Of a stretch of 64,000 bases of DNA, positions 34,430 through 46,062 are shown piece after piece. Position numbers and translations under genes: made by a program. Below the pieces are notes generated by a model. The model was not told the origin of the DNA, did not search any database, and worked only from the letters and a program-made list of their open reading frames with translations. Source of the DNA: Chlorocebus sabaeus (Eukaryota > Chordata > Mammalia > Primates > Cercopithecidae); contig NC_132928.1 of the NCBI RefSeq assembly GCF_047675955.1, forward strand, positions 48,664,889 to 48,728,888. Reading direction: 5' to 3'. Every line of letters starts with the position of its first letter. Within the stretch, counting starts at the first letter, position 1.

Positions 34430-35010
34430 ACCAGTGACTTGCAAGAGGAAACATGTTAGCTCAGCATTAAAATGCAGTGTTGGTTCTGACTTGGTGTCCA
34501 CGTCTTTTCTCTGGAAGGGGCCCCTGTGACAGTATTATTTGGTTAGCTGGGTGTTTCTGAGTAACAAGGCCAAATTTGTGGAGGCAAGGAGTACATTAGA
34601 AGGAGCATTGGATGAGCAGTCAGGAAACATGAACTCTTCTACCCACTTTTAACATATCTTTCTCAACTTAACGAGACTCTTTCTGGCCAGTTTCCCAACC
34701 TGTGCAGCTAGAGTCATATTAACTCCATTTACCTGAAAACAATGCTTTGAGGATAGGATAAGAACCCTGTTGAAAAAACTTTTGGGCAAGTTTAAAGTGT
34801 TTAGTATCTAACCCTACAATACTAGTTTTTGTTGTTGTTGTTTCCTTTTTTGAGACAAGGTCTCCATCTGTTGTTTCCCAGGCCAGAGTGCAGTGATGTG
34901 ACCACAGCTCACTGCAGACTCGATCTCCCAGACTCAAGCAATCCTCCCACCTCAGCCTCCCTCGTAGCTGGGACTACAGGCACATGCCAATATGCCTGGC
35001 TAACTTTAAA
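34430..35010 (-). repeat. Right arm of inverted duplication, with empty RPSA site
   Basis: This is the 581-bp reverse-complement partner of 31173-32816, separated from it by a 1.6-kb spacer (32817-34429). Near 34636-34650 it carries the uninterrupted pre-insertion sequence of the RPSA target site. The duplication therefore predates the retrotransposition, unless the insert was removed by gene conversion. Confidence 0.93.
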
Positions 35011-36694
35011 ACAAGAAATATTCCATAGGAACTTAACTCTTGTTTATATCAATTATTCTGTGGTAAAATTGATTTCAATATGTCATTTCACTTAAAGTCA
35101 CAGTTTCCAAGAACCCATCGATCACATTAGCTGAGGACTTACTGCACACTGAATGTCCGCATATGCAAGCAATACACACATGTGACTATTTCAATGCTCA
35201 TCCCCAGATGAATGTAACAAATAGGGAATTGGGCGCCTAGAGATGATTGGTCCTGGCAATTTAGGCCACATTTCTCTCACTGCAGGTCTCCCCTTCAGTT
35301 TTCACTCTCTCTCCCTACCCCTCTCAGCCACTTCCCTCCAGAGAAAGTTCCCAGCTCTTCCGATGGCTCTGCTTGTGCCTGCACAGCCAGTAGCTGCCTA
35401 GGGGGCAGGGAAGGGAGGTCCGCGGGGTGAGCTGTAGCAAGAGGAGCCTCGGGTCTCTAACTGCAACTGACCACAAGGTGCAGAGACCTAAGGGTGGGCA
35501 GGTAAGTTCAGGGACTTGCTAGCCAGGTGGGAGCAGGCCTTGGGCTGCCACCAAAAGGAAGGAGCAGGGCAGGGACCGGGAGGTGGAGGGGCTGTGCACA
35601 CAAAGGCACAGCACCAGCCGCAGCTATCATCTGCTGACAATTGCCTCTCTCCCGTCCTGGGCTCCTTCAGAAGGCCCAGCCAAAGCCGGATGTCTGCTGG
35701 ATTTCCAAGAGGGCAGGAATCTAGTCCCTCGGGAGGTGCAGGAGGGTGGCTCTGGGAGATGGACCACCTCTGTGGAGGTGGAGGCACCCAAACATTCACC
35801 CTGACACCAACCTCCCCTTCCCATGCTCGTCTTAGGGTGGTGGAGGCTGCAGAGAGAAAGAGAATCCCCCTGCAAATCAGCGAGCATGACTGTCCCGAGC
35901 TGGCTGCCGAGGCTGCCAGGGAGGGTGGGAAGTAGAGGTCTCACTGCTCAAAGATAAAACACCATGAAAGCTGACCCAGCCCTTCTGAGTCATTTCCCAA
36001 GATCTTCCCAGGAGTCAATGGGCTTAATGTGCCTAGAACCAGCCTTACCTGTAGGCTGAAGAGGCATATCATGTATAAATAAAGGGGGAGCCAGGCAGCT
36101 TCCCTTCCCCCAAATCCCTCTCTCAACTTCCATAGGAAGGCCAGAAATTGTACTCTCGCTTTTCATGGCTATGGGCTGCAAGCTACTTTGGACATGGAGT
36201 ACATGAAGATATTTCTCTGCAGCAAAAAGATGCCACCCAGGAAAGGCCATGGGGTTGATAGGAAAGCAGCAGGAGACAGAAAGAGAACTTGAGAAGTCAC
36301 CACCCTGTTCTCTCCCACATTGAAAACATTTCCTACCAGCATGCTGGAGAAGCATCTTAAACACGCTGCCCTCGGCCCCTGGGAGCAACATGTTTGGCCT
36401 CCTCCCTACCTCCACATCCTCCACACCCGTGCTCCTGCCCGCCTCCCACCTGTCAGGCATGTTGCAAGACTCCATTGACCGATGTTTACAGAATGCTCCA
36501 AAGAGAATGACCCAGTTGCCAAACCCCTGAGTCATCTGGCCTAGTCACCCTTCGCTCCTCTGGCTTGGCTGTCCCACCAGAGCAGAGATCATGCTCACCG
36601 GCATTTGTTCACAAGGCCTCACCAGCCAAGAGGCCAAGCAGGCTTCCCAGACCTGCCTTTTTATAGTGATGGGAGGGAAGAAAAGAAAGAAACC
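35011..36694. other. Intergenic, repeat-poor
   Basis: A 1.7-kb stretch without recognised repeats, GC-richer at 35390-35900. The open frames (up to 181 codons at 35990-36535 minus) show no domain I can name. Confidence 0.45.
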
Positions 36695-36885
36695 CTTTAG
36701 TGAGTGCCTGCTATATGCAGGGACTGAATCAGACACTCTCACATATATTGTATTATCAAATATTACAAAAAATCTTGTGTGGTAGGCATTGATATTCATT
36801 TTTCAGCTGAAGAAACAGAAGCAGAGAGGTGAAATGGTTTGACTCAAAAATAGAACTAGTTAGTAGCAGAGCCAGGAATGGAACC
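36695..36885 (+). mobile_element. MIR
   Basis: GAGTGCCTGCTATATGCAGGG, TCAGCTGAAGAAACAGAAGC and GTTAGTAGCAGAGCCAGGAA are in MIR order. Confidence 0.8.
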
Positions 36886-37374
36886 TGATTGCTTCACCTG
36901 AGTTCCCCAAAAAGCAGAGCCTGAGACAAAGGCTTATGTGCAAGAGTGCGTTTGGGAATACAATCCCAGGAGGCAGAAACGGGACAGAGAGTCAATACAG
37001 GGATTCACTATGAAGCTGTCTATGGCTAAGGGTCAACTGGTAACCAACCTGCAAAACCATCTGAGGAAACTGAAACTCAAGATGATCAACCAGAAGAATG
37101 GGGGGAAGCATTCATCCACAAGGTATGAACTCCTCCGAACTTCTGAGTTGTACATGCACAAAGCTGGGAATCCTGCACAGAACTGGCCACAGGAGCAGAG
37201 GCTGGAAGATTTCAGACAGAGAAGACTTGAAGTGGTCCATAAAGGCTGTGCACTGGACACAGGTCTCACCACAACTCCCCTCTATACCATCCTAAGTATA
37301 CTGAGGAACTTACACAAGGTAATTGGGGCACTCAGGGGAGGAGCCACATGTGAATCACAGCTCATGACTTCCAT
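36886..37374. other. Intergenic, nothing recognised
   Basis: Unique sequence. The 166-codon frame at 36938-37438 runs into the neighbouring L2 and is not gene-like. Confidence 0.5.
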
Positions 37375-37600
37375 GCATTCATTCAACAAATATTTATTGC
37401 AGGCCCATTATGTGCTAGACATTGGGGTTCAGCAGTGAATGAAGAAGGCAAGATCTTTGCTCTCATGGAGCTTAATTTCTAGTGGGGTTGGGGAGGACAC
37501 GGACAACTGGCAACTAAACAAATAAACAAGTGAGGATTCTGTATCAGGCACAGTGCTAAGCACTGGGAAATCCCAGAAGAAATTATTTGTTTCTTAGGAA
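37375..37600 (-). mobile_element. L2-age repeat, reverse
   Basis: CATTCATTCAACAAATATTT, TTATGTGCTAGACATTGGGG and CTCATGGAGCTTAATTTC form the reverse of a standard L2 3' end. A diverged continuation lies beyond the Alu. Confidence 0.75.
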
Positions 37601-37611
37601 GACAAAGGAGC

Positions 37612-37929
37612 TTGGCCAGGCAGAGTGGCTCACACCGGTAATACCAACACTTTGGGAGGCCGAGGCAGGGGGATCACCTGAGTCAAGAGTTCAAGACCAG
37701 CCTGACCAATATGGCAAAGCCCTGTCTACTAAAAATACAAAAATTAGCCAGGCATGGTGGCACATGCCTGTAATCCCAGCTACTTGGGAGGCTGAGGCAG
37801 GAGAACCGCTTGAACCTGGGAGGAAGAGCTTGCAGTGAGCTGAGATCGTGCCACTGCACTCCAGTATGGGCAACAAGAGTGAAACTCCATCCCCCCTGCC
37901 CCCTGGCTGCTGCCAAAAAAACCCAAAAA
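37612..37929 (+). mobile_element. Alu (S-like)
   Basis: Flanked by ACAAAGGAGC at 37602-37611 and 37930-37939. The tail is a C- and A-rich run, not pure A. Confidence 0.94.
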
Positions 37930-37939
37930 ACAAAGGAGC

Positions 37940-40559
37940 AAATGATCACAATCTAATATGATAACTGCTGTGACTGGGTTGACTGGGAGAACAGAGAGGG
38001 GACCTCTCACCCCAGACTGGGGAGACATGGGGCATCAGGAAAGTAACTCTGGAAAAGATGAGCCACAAGCTCTTTCAAAGGCCTCACAGGAAGAGCCAGG
38101 CATCACTGGATTGGGAGAAGGGAAGGATATGCTCCAGGGAGAGTGAACAGCAGAATGACAGTAGACCATCCTCTGGAAAACTACAAACACTTCCATGTGT
38201 TTGGACTAGAAGGTGCCATGCATGTGGGATGGTGTCAAAAGATGAGGCAGGAAAAGTAGGCAGGGTATGGACCACAAAGACCTGAATGTCTAGTACTGGA
38301 GGATTTCAATTTAATCCTGAAAGTGAAGGTGAGCCTCTTTTCACCCTCTAAGCTCAATTAGCTCTTGAACGTGTCAGCTAAGGATGAAGATAAAACCAAA
38401 CAGTCCAACACAGAGGTTGACAGGTGGAGATGGGAAATGCAGGGAGCCTCATGGGGAAGGCTCAGTGGCCTCGGAGTATCCACAAATGGCCAGATCTGAG
38501 TTGCCGGAGTTACACGTTGATCACTCAACTCTCAGAACTTGATGATGCACACAGGCATGGGAGCTCCTCTTGGTCACTCTGACTAGTGCAATGGGCTTAA
38601 GACCAGTTCCTCTGGGGCTGAAGAATCCATTCTCTGCCCCAACTCTTTCAGCTTCCAGCTCAGCCCCTCCCCTCCACAGCCTACCCGTTGCAGGGTAACT
38701 CCCAGGTGTCTGGCATTGAGGACCCTGGGTTCAGGCCAGGTGCCTCCGGCCCTCGTTTGGCTTGCGAATGATACCTGCCAGGGCTTTCTAGCTGAATCCC
38801 ACCAGTGAGAGCTAACACCAGAAAAGCAACTGGCATCTGGCTGCCTCTCTTGCAGAGGGTTGTTGCATCCATCATCTGGGCAGGAGAAGGGCTCCCTGCA
38901 GCTCACAACCACATCCCACAATTCCCCCGCAGAGCCCTTGTCAAATGGAGCCCCTAGCTTCTGTTCATTCTTCAAAGCAAAGAACCCTGAGGTGATCTGA
39001 ATGCACACAGGAGCAAAACTCCCAGAAGCAGCCTTCCTATTCTCATATTCAAGGTAAACTAAAATCTCACTCCAGCCCCCATCTACCTCACAGAGGTTCC
39101 CAGATATCCCAGGCCACAGTGTCAGGTTCTATGGTTCAGACAGGCCCTGTGGTTCAGAGATGGCTGAGGACCTCTATCCTGCAGTCAGGACCCAGGGGGC
39201 AGCTCCAGAGTCCTTCTCACCAGGGATGAAGGCCAGACAGCAAAGAAGGCTTCTAACCCTAACCCCCGTGTTTGTTTTTTTCCTTCCTGGACCTGTCCCC
39301 ATCCCCATCATTCCCTGGTCCCAGATCTCATTCTTTCAGGCTCCTGCCTGTGCTAGGTGGCCCTTTTCTGTGCCTGCTGCTCTGCTCCTTACAGCACACA
39401 GTCATCAGGGGTGCAGAGGCAGCACTTGTATTTCAATGCGTATCCAAGATCATGCCTCAAAACTAGACCAATGTCCTCAAAGAAGCTACAGGCTAGTAGA
39501 AGACATGGTTAGGGTCATGTGAGTGCCTGCTTCTCCTCCAAAAACCCTTCAAATCACACCCAGGTCCCTCCCAAGCTATAAGAAATGATCCCCTGAAGGA
39601 CATTCTGGGCATAAGATTCTGAGAGTGTCCACAGCTGTGGTAGAGGGAGGTTATCCCAGGACACACAGAGACATAAACCAACAAAGCAGAGGTTTCCATC
39701 CCTGAAGATGCTAATGAGTCTAATGAAACCGACTCCTGAGTTGCTCCCCTGAACAACTGAGCCAATCAGAATCCTTGAAAGGGACACATTCACTTCCTCA
39801 GACATTCACCATCCTGCAGTGGTCACCTCCACCCCCTCCCCACAGTTCTCTCTGGCTTACAAATCCTGAGAGTCCCTACAGATACCTGGACTCTTCCCAG
39901 GGGGCTGCTGATGGGGATGGGGGCACTGAGCACTGGCCAGGGAAGGAGTTCTTGGGGTTCAGCAGGTCTCCTTTCGCCAAAGATGGTAAACGAGAGATGG
40001 GCCCCAGGGCCAATTCCAGGCTGCCCAAGTATGGGAATCTTACCATTTTGCACAGCAGCTACGGCAAGCTCCTACCCGCTCCATCCCTAGGCACCTGGTA
40101 GATCTGTCTTCGCGAGTCCAGGCTCCCAAATTGATGCGTCTCATCTTTAAAAGGACCGAGAGAGTAAATCTCCCAGTCGCTTCCTGGATCTCAGTGACAG
40201 ATTTTTCTGATTCACCTCATTACCTCCTCCTACAGGGGCCCATTCATTTCCACCTCATTTTCCTCCCGGTTCTCATGCCTGCTCCATCCTGGCACGTCCT
40301 GACAGGAGGGGCTCTATCTTCACTCAGCGTTCACCCTTGCAGACACAACCCCACACGCTCTGCCTTTCTCTCTGGATTAACACTGTTTCTCCTTTCTGCC
40401 CCTGTCCTATAGATCAAAGTCCCTGGAAAACTTTGAAACCAGCATCTCAGGAAGAAACAAATCACAGGGCACTGGTGTAAGAGAATGCTGACTGTCTGGT
40501 TTTGATGGGGTGATAATGTGGGGCAGGACCACTCATTCCGGCCTGGAACCCCCTTCCTG
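37940..40559. other. Intergenic, repeat-poor
   Basis: 2.6 kb with only a diverged L2-age continuation at its left (to about 38450). No gene recognised; the frames are short and unlike any family. Confidence 0.45.
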
Positions 40560-40690
40560 CTTCATTGTATTCCAAGTGTTAGCAGCCTCTGCAAAGATCT
40601 TAAACTCCATTGTTCATACCTCTGAATCTCCTACGGTGTCTAGCAGAGCTGCAGTACAAACTATACACTCAATAAATATTTGATGAATGG
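40560..40690 (+). mobile_element. L2 3' end fragment
   Basis: It ends in ACACTCAATAAATATTTGATG, the L2 terminus. Confidence 0.75.
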
Positions 40691-43254
40691 ATTCCCTAGT
40701 AAAGCTCAAGCTATCCATCACATGCTGCCTAGGGTCATTAGCATATTTCAAAATTGCAGAATCTTGAAGTCAGAAGGGACCATGTGGGCCATCAGTTCAC
40801 CCCTACCCAGCCCATGAACACACACTGCAGAATTTCTGACAGGCAAACTTCTAGCCCAGGCTCCTTGACCATCTCCATGACTAGGAATGCCCAAGGAAGC
40901 CCAGCTCTCCCTCATAGTTGAGACCTCCATTTATGAGAAAATCTTGTCTTCGATTTACGGGGAATCTGCCCTACCCACCTCTGCTCCACACAATGACCAG
41001 AAAACTGTTCATAGGGCTTGCGTTTTCTGTGAGAGTCTAAGCTCCCTGAGGTACCCCAAACTCAGTGCCCTAAATGCCCAGGCAAACTGGCTTGCAGGTT
41101 TGTTTGCTGATTGAAGGGGATAGCAAATTCCCTCTAGAGCAATATATTCCCCTCCCTGGGGAAGTGAGCCAGTAGGAAAGGAAGTCAAGCCCCACAGCTC
41201 TGCTCATACTTGTCCCAACTCCAACAGCCAGGTGTCCACCCTTTCATATCTTCCTCCACCACCAAGACAGCAACTTAAAACAGAAAACAAAAGAAAGCCT
41301 CCTAAAGTTGTTGGGCCCCCTTCCTGACCCCCTACCCCATCCCACACCACGGAAGTGTTGATAAAACTCTCTCCCTAGAGCACACACTCGCAGAGCACAA
41401 GGATGAGCTTCCTCAGGCTAAGAAAAACAAAACCCCAATCCCTCTGGCCACTGCTCAGTGTTCAGGACATAGTTAACTAATCCAGAAGGTTGGATGACCT
41501 TGTCTGAAACCTAGTGTAGGTTTCAGGCAAAGTCTTCCAAGGCACAGCTAATTTTTTTTTTCCTTCTAGGGCTTTCAAGGAACAAGACACTGCCAATGAA
41601 GCCGAACCCTGGCTGGCAGTTCTCTAGGCATTTGGGTATTAAGTGAATGGAGATGCAAAGATACACTATGCAAAAGAATAGTCATACCACAAACCTCTTT
41701 TCGTCCATAACTAAGCACCTTTGGTACTGGATCACATGCCCAGAATGGACAAAAGCACTTCCTTGCCTGTGTTTCTGGGGCTTGCATTCAGCCATTAGCC
41801 TAGGCTAGAAAAAAGGAGGGGAAATATTGGAGAGCAGTATTGATGAGTAGTTTTAAAGAGCTCCCACTTCCACTACTTCATCTCAACTCTTATCGCAACC
41901 CTACTTGGTTCCTTTTACCCATTAATTTTAAAACTCAGCCTTTCAGGGAAAAAAAGCCCTATATAAACGTGAAGTATTACAGAATATAAGAGCAGATTCA
42001 CATGCAGAAGTTCCTCAGGAAATGCTAGATAAATCTTCCTTACCTGAGGCATGATTCTACCCTGGGGCTTTCTTTTCCCCCCCTGGAGAAAAGGGAAGAT
42101 AAAAGCTGACTTTGTTGGACAGAAAAGAAACAGAAGAAGATGGATACATTAAAAATGTAAGTGCTTACAATTTGCAGCATACATGAAACTCTGCCCACTT
42201 CCCTTAAATATGTCCACCAAAACCTCAGCCCCCTCCAGCCTCTGGCAAGGGAGTCCTAGCTGGGGTTCTGGGAGATGGCAGCAGAACCTTGGTGAGATGG
42301 CCTTGGGCTTGACTTTGCAGAGCTAAAAAGGAAAGACGTTCAAACAATGAAAAGCCCTCCCACCGGATTCCACCTTCTGTTGGCCACTTCCTTCCTTCCC
42401 TCCTTTTTCCTTCCCTTCCTGCGGGAGTTACTCTGCCCCACCTTCCTTCCTGGAGAGGAGGACCTACCCTTTCCTCTCTAGAGCTGGTGCCAAAGGGATG
42501 AACAATGTGATTGTTGGGGGGGGGGGGGGGCGGGTAGGGGTGAAGGGAGTCTAAGAAGTGGCAAGAAGCAGATGGTGTTTGAAACAAACCGAAGAGTAAC
42601 CAAGCAGAGATGGAGTGAGAGAGATGTTTAGTCCTCAAGCTGCATTTCAGTGGTCTTTGACCAGTTGCCAGAAATTTCCTTCATTTAAGCTTCCAAGCAA
42701 AGAGACTGCTAATGGCAGCAACAGCAGCAGAACCCCCAGAGCCTCATCCAGGTGCCCAAATAATGTGACCTCAAGGTGACAGAAAAAAGGATGGCATCAG
42801 TGAGGTACAAGGGGGACTCAATCTAGGTAGCCATTTGCAGTCTCCCTTCTGCTGTCCCACAGCCCAGAGAGAAAAGAAAAAATAGAAAGGAAACCGGGAA
42901 AGAGGCAGAGACGTCAAGAGAGTTTCTGGAAGAGTCTTGAAAAGGGCGAGGACGGAAAGAAGGTACTGACAGGAAGGGGAGAAGACAATACAAAAGGTAA
43001 CGTGGAGCTGAAAATAGAAGAGTGGAGAGTCGCCCTTCCATCAAATGTATTATAAAGCTACCAAAGGAGACTAGAGAGTGGGGGAGGGGGAAGGTCAAAT
43101 GGAGGCGTTTGTGAAGGCAGAGCTTTGGAGAGAAGGCCAAACATGAGATGGCGAGCACACAAAAAAGGCGCTCCAGGAGGCAGTTGAGGGGGCTGGAACG
43201 AAGTGAGAGATAGAGAAGAGGATAGAAATCAAAGAGTTCATCGAGGGAAGGGGG
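40691..43254. other. Intergenic, repeat-poor, flanking a CpG island
   Basis: 2.6 kb with almost no interspersed repeats apart from the poly-G run at 42516. No protein family is visible. Low repeat load next to a CpG island suggests regulatory sequence or exons of a non-coding transcript. Confidence 0.45.
42516..42541 (+). repeat. Poly-G run with G-quadruplex potential
   Basis: Fifteen consecutive G are followed by C, GGG, TA and GGGG. It is a mononucleotide microsatellite likely to vary in length and to be hard to sequence. Confidence 0.9.
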
Positions 43255-44250
43255 GCGCCTAGGAAACACGCCCGGGAGGGCCCCGCTTTGTCTGGCGTGG
43301 GCGGCGGCGGGGGCAGCACGTGCAGCCGGGAGCGCCCTGTGCCGCTAGGCTCCGAGCCGAGGAGCGCCGAGAGGAGGCACGACGCGCGGGGGCGGCCCCG
43401 GCCCCTCCGACCAGCGGGACCTCTCGCTGGCGGGCCCCGCGCTGCAGAAGGGGCGCATTGTTATGTCCCAGGCCGCAGCAGATTGCCGCTGTCCTGCAAT
43501 ACCCTCGCACCCTGGCACCGCGCCACTGGCACGGCCCGGGGGCTGGAAATAACTGCGCCGTTCCCATGACGACAAGGCAGCGCCTCCCGCCCCCGGCCTG
43601 CCACGCCCCGCCCCGCCCGCTGCGCTCCGCCCGCCGGTCCCCGCCGCGGCCGCCTCCCCCCAACGGAGCTCCCCCGGTCACCCTGGCAACGGCGGCCGCG
43701 GCGCGCGGGAGGTGACTCGGAAAGCGGCGGGCCCCGCCCCCGCCCGCAGGGCAGCGCCGCGCGCCCAGCCCCCGCCCGGGTCCGCTCTCGGGCGGGACAG
43801 CATTGGAGCCGCCGCGGGCGCCGGCGCAGGAAGCCTCCCTTCCCCCTCGGCCCGCCGGGCCCGGAAAGGCGGGAGCGAGGAGGAAGCTGCGCGGCGGCCG
43901 AGGCTGCGGGAGCGGACGAGCGCGCTCCAGTTTCTCCTCGGAGCCGCCCCCAGTCCTCCTGACCTACGCGCCCCTTTAAATCCTCCGCGGGTCTCCCCGC
44001 CCTTCCTGCTGGGATGGGAGGAGACCTTAGCGGAAAGTGCTCGGCCTGCGCGGCCAGATGAAAGGGGGACTGGGAAAATGAAGCCAGCTCCTGCCGGTGG
44101 GCTGGGGGCGGGAGGAGTTCGGAGCTCTGGGCGCTGGCGGCACTGGGCTTGAGGGAAGCAGCGGCACGGGAGGCGCCCTCGGGAGCCGGGGTTTCGCGGT
44201 CCAGGGAACGCCCCCGCCGCCGGTTCGCTAGCGAGGCATCCCGTGAACAA
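43255..44250. promoter_or_regulatory. Orphan CpG island, candidate promoter
   Basis: The stretch is very GC- and CpG-rich with stacked GC boxes (about 43600-43640) and no TATA box. It is repeat-free and about 14 kb beyond the IER5 3' end. No recognisable protein is encoded; the open frames are low-complexity Arg/Pro/Ala/Gly products of GC bias. It could be the promoter of a long non-coding RNA, possibly bidirectional, or a CpG-island enhancer. Boundaries are by eye. Confidence 0.75.
43677..43690. promoter_or_regulatory. RFX X-box in the orphan CpG island
   Basis: GTCACCCTGGCAAC fits the palindromic X-box GTNRCC-(N2)-RGYAAC with no mismatch. RFX factors bind such sites in promoters of ciliary and neuronal genes. 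It lies about 40 bp from the cluster of GC boxes. Binding is inferred. Confidence 0.5.
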
Positions 44251-44524
44251 AGAGGTCTGCTTCACCCTGCTGGGGCGATCATCCCCGAGAGGGAAGGGTT
44301 TCCACCTTGCACGGCACTCGTGCGTTTTGTCTGTTGGTTGTGGTGAGGAGGATGTATTTCAGATCCCAAAAAGAGCCTCTCGGCCTCCCAGGGTGTCTGG
44401 GTCAGAATTGAGACTTTCTGGGCAGGGAGGTGTTGGGAGGGGAGTAGGAGGTCGGAAGGAGAGAGGCCGACCCAGTTAGCTCTGTTCACACCGTCCCTCT
44501 CTAGGACCGGAGCCTACACCTGAC

Positions 44525-44610
44525 TTGTTTGGAATGTGAGCTTCTGCAGGGCAGAGGCCCTGGCACTTAAAAAGTTCTAAACTAATGTCTGGTGAATTGA
44601 TGCAATTAAA
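44525..44610 (+). mobile_element. L2 fragment
   Basis: AATGTGAGCTTCTGCAGGGC through GTCTGGTGAATTGA fits a short L2 3' end. Confidence 0.5.
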
Positions 44611-45006
44611 ACCAGAGTGGCTCCCTCAGTTGTCCTGGGTGGGCAGGGCATCCCAAACACACTAAGAAAGTATTCAGGGTCCTTTGAAAATGGTGCCCAA
44701 ATCAAACAAAATATTAACCCTACTTCAGATTTGTGAAGTCCTTTCCTCTAAGAATGTTGTCTCCTTCCATGTATATTTTCCACTCCATAAAATTCTAGAG
44801 CACAAAGAAAGGATTAGTATGGGAGCAAATAGAAAAAATAAAGACCGTCAACCGTGGTCACAGTGGAGAAACTAAAGAGTTTAGACTCCACTAGCTTGTA
44901 GAGTCCTGTTTTCTTTGAAGTAGTTACAGCAGAGTACTTTGGTGTGGCCTAAAGAGTTTGGAGGTATACAGTTAAAGGACCTGGAAATAAGACTTGGGCT
45001 GGGCCA

Positions 45007-45305
45007 AGGCCGGGCGCGGTGGCTCACGCCAGTAATCCTAGCACTTTGGGAGGCCGAGGCGGGCGGATCATGAGGTCAGGAGATTGAGACCATTCTGGCT
45101 AACATGATGAAACCCCGTCTCTACTAAAAATACAAAAAATTAGCCTGGCGTGGTGGTGGGCGCCTGTAGTCCCAGCTACTTGGGAGACTGAGGCAGGAGA
45201 ATGGTGTGAACCCGGGAACCAGAGCTTGCAGTGAGCCGAGATCGCGCCACTGCACTCTAGCCTGGGCGACAGAGCAAGACTCCGTCTCAAAAAAATAAAT
45301 AAATG
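45007..45305 (+). mobile_element. AluY-like, young
   Basis: Full length, starting GGCCGGGCGCGGTGG, with the young-subfamily GAGGTCAGGAGATTGAGACC block. A perfect 18-bp target duplication, AAGACTTGGGCTGGGCCA, lies at 44989-45006 and 45306-45323. Confidence 0.96.
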
Positions 45306-45559
45306 AAGACTTGGGCTGGGCCATTGGGGCCTTGGCTGTGAGACGATAGTGTGAAAATGAGGTTAGAGTATGTATGAAATATTCTGCATAACCATAGGAT
45401 ATATCATACAAATGCTGTAGTTACTGAAACATCCATAAATTGGTATACAGGTCATGATTACTGTAGTTGCAATACGGAGTTGGGGGGCGTGCTCCAGATC
45501 TGCAACCTGTGGGAGGTGGGGACAGGACTGAAGGGCTATGTGCTGATGAATCTCCTTCA

Positions 45560-45843
45560 GTATTGCTGTGGAATGAGTATCCCCAAAATTCATATGTGTT
45601 TAAGCTCTAACCCGTAATGTGACTATATCTGGAAATAGGGTCTTTAGGAGCTCTCTCCTCTGCCGTGTGAGGGCACAGCAAGAAGGTGGCCATCTGCAAG
45701 CCAGAAACAAAGCCCTCAGCAGAACCTGACCATGCTGGCACCCTGATCTCGGATTTCCGGGCTTCAAAACTATAAGAAATACATTTTTGTTGCTTAAACC
45801 ACTCTATGGTATTTTGTTATGGCAGCCAGAGCAGACTAAGACA
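45560..45843 (+). mobile_element. MLT1-type MaLR LTR, solo, internally deleted
   Basis: Recognisable blocks are CCCCAAAATTCATATGTGTTT near the left end, GTGAGGGCACAGCAAGAAGG in the middle, and GCAGCCAGAGCAGACTAAGAC at the right end. It is a solo endogenous LTR with no coding capacity and a central deletion. Confidence 0.8.
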
Positions 45844-45879
45844 AATATGTCTTCGCTTGGAGCTAAGCGCCCCTCCTAC

Positions 45880-46062
45880 CACCTCCACCACCTGGCGTTT
45901 TGTTCAGCACTTCCACAGTTGTCTCATTTTTAATTTGTAACCATGTAAGTTGGAATTGGCAAGATTTATTTTAAAATGAAGACGCTAAGACACAAAAAGA
46001 TTAAAAGGCCTGCTGAAAGTCAGACAGATTGTGAATGACTGAACCAGAACTTGAGTCTCCCC
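45880..46062 (+). mobile_element. MIR
   Basis: TTAAAATGAAGACGCTAAGAC and CTGCTGAAAGTCAGACAGATT are in MIR core order, diverged. Confidence 0.6.

Noticed and set aside
43259..44265. Arg/Pro/Ala-rich frames of 75-195 codons in the CpG island
   Set aside because: Typical of GC-rich DNA with few stop codons. They are on both strands and match no family.
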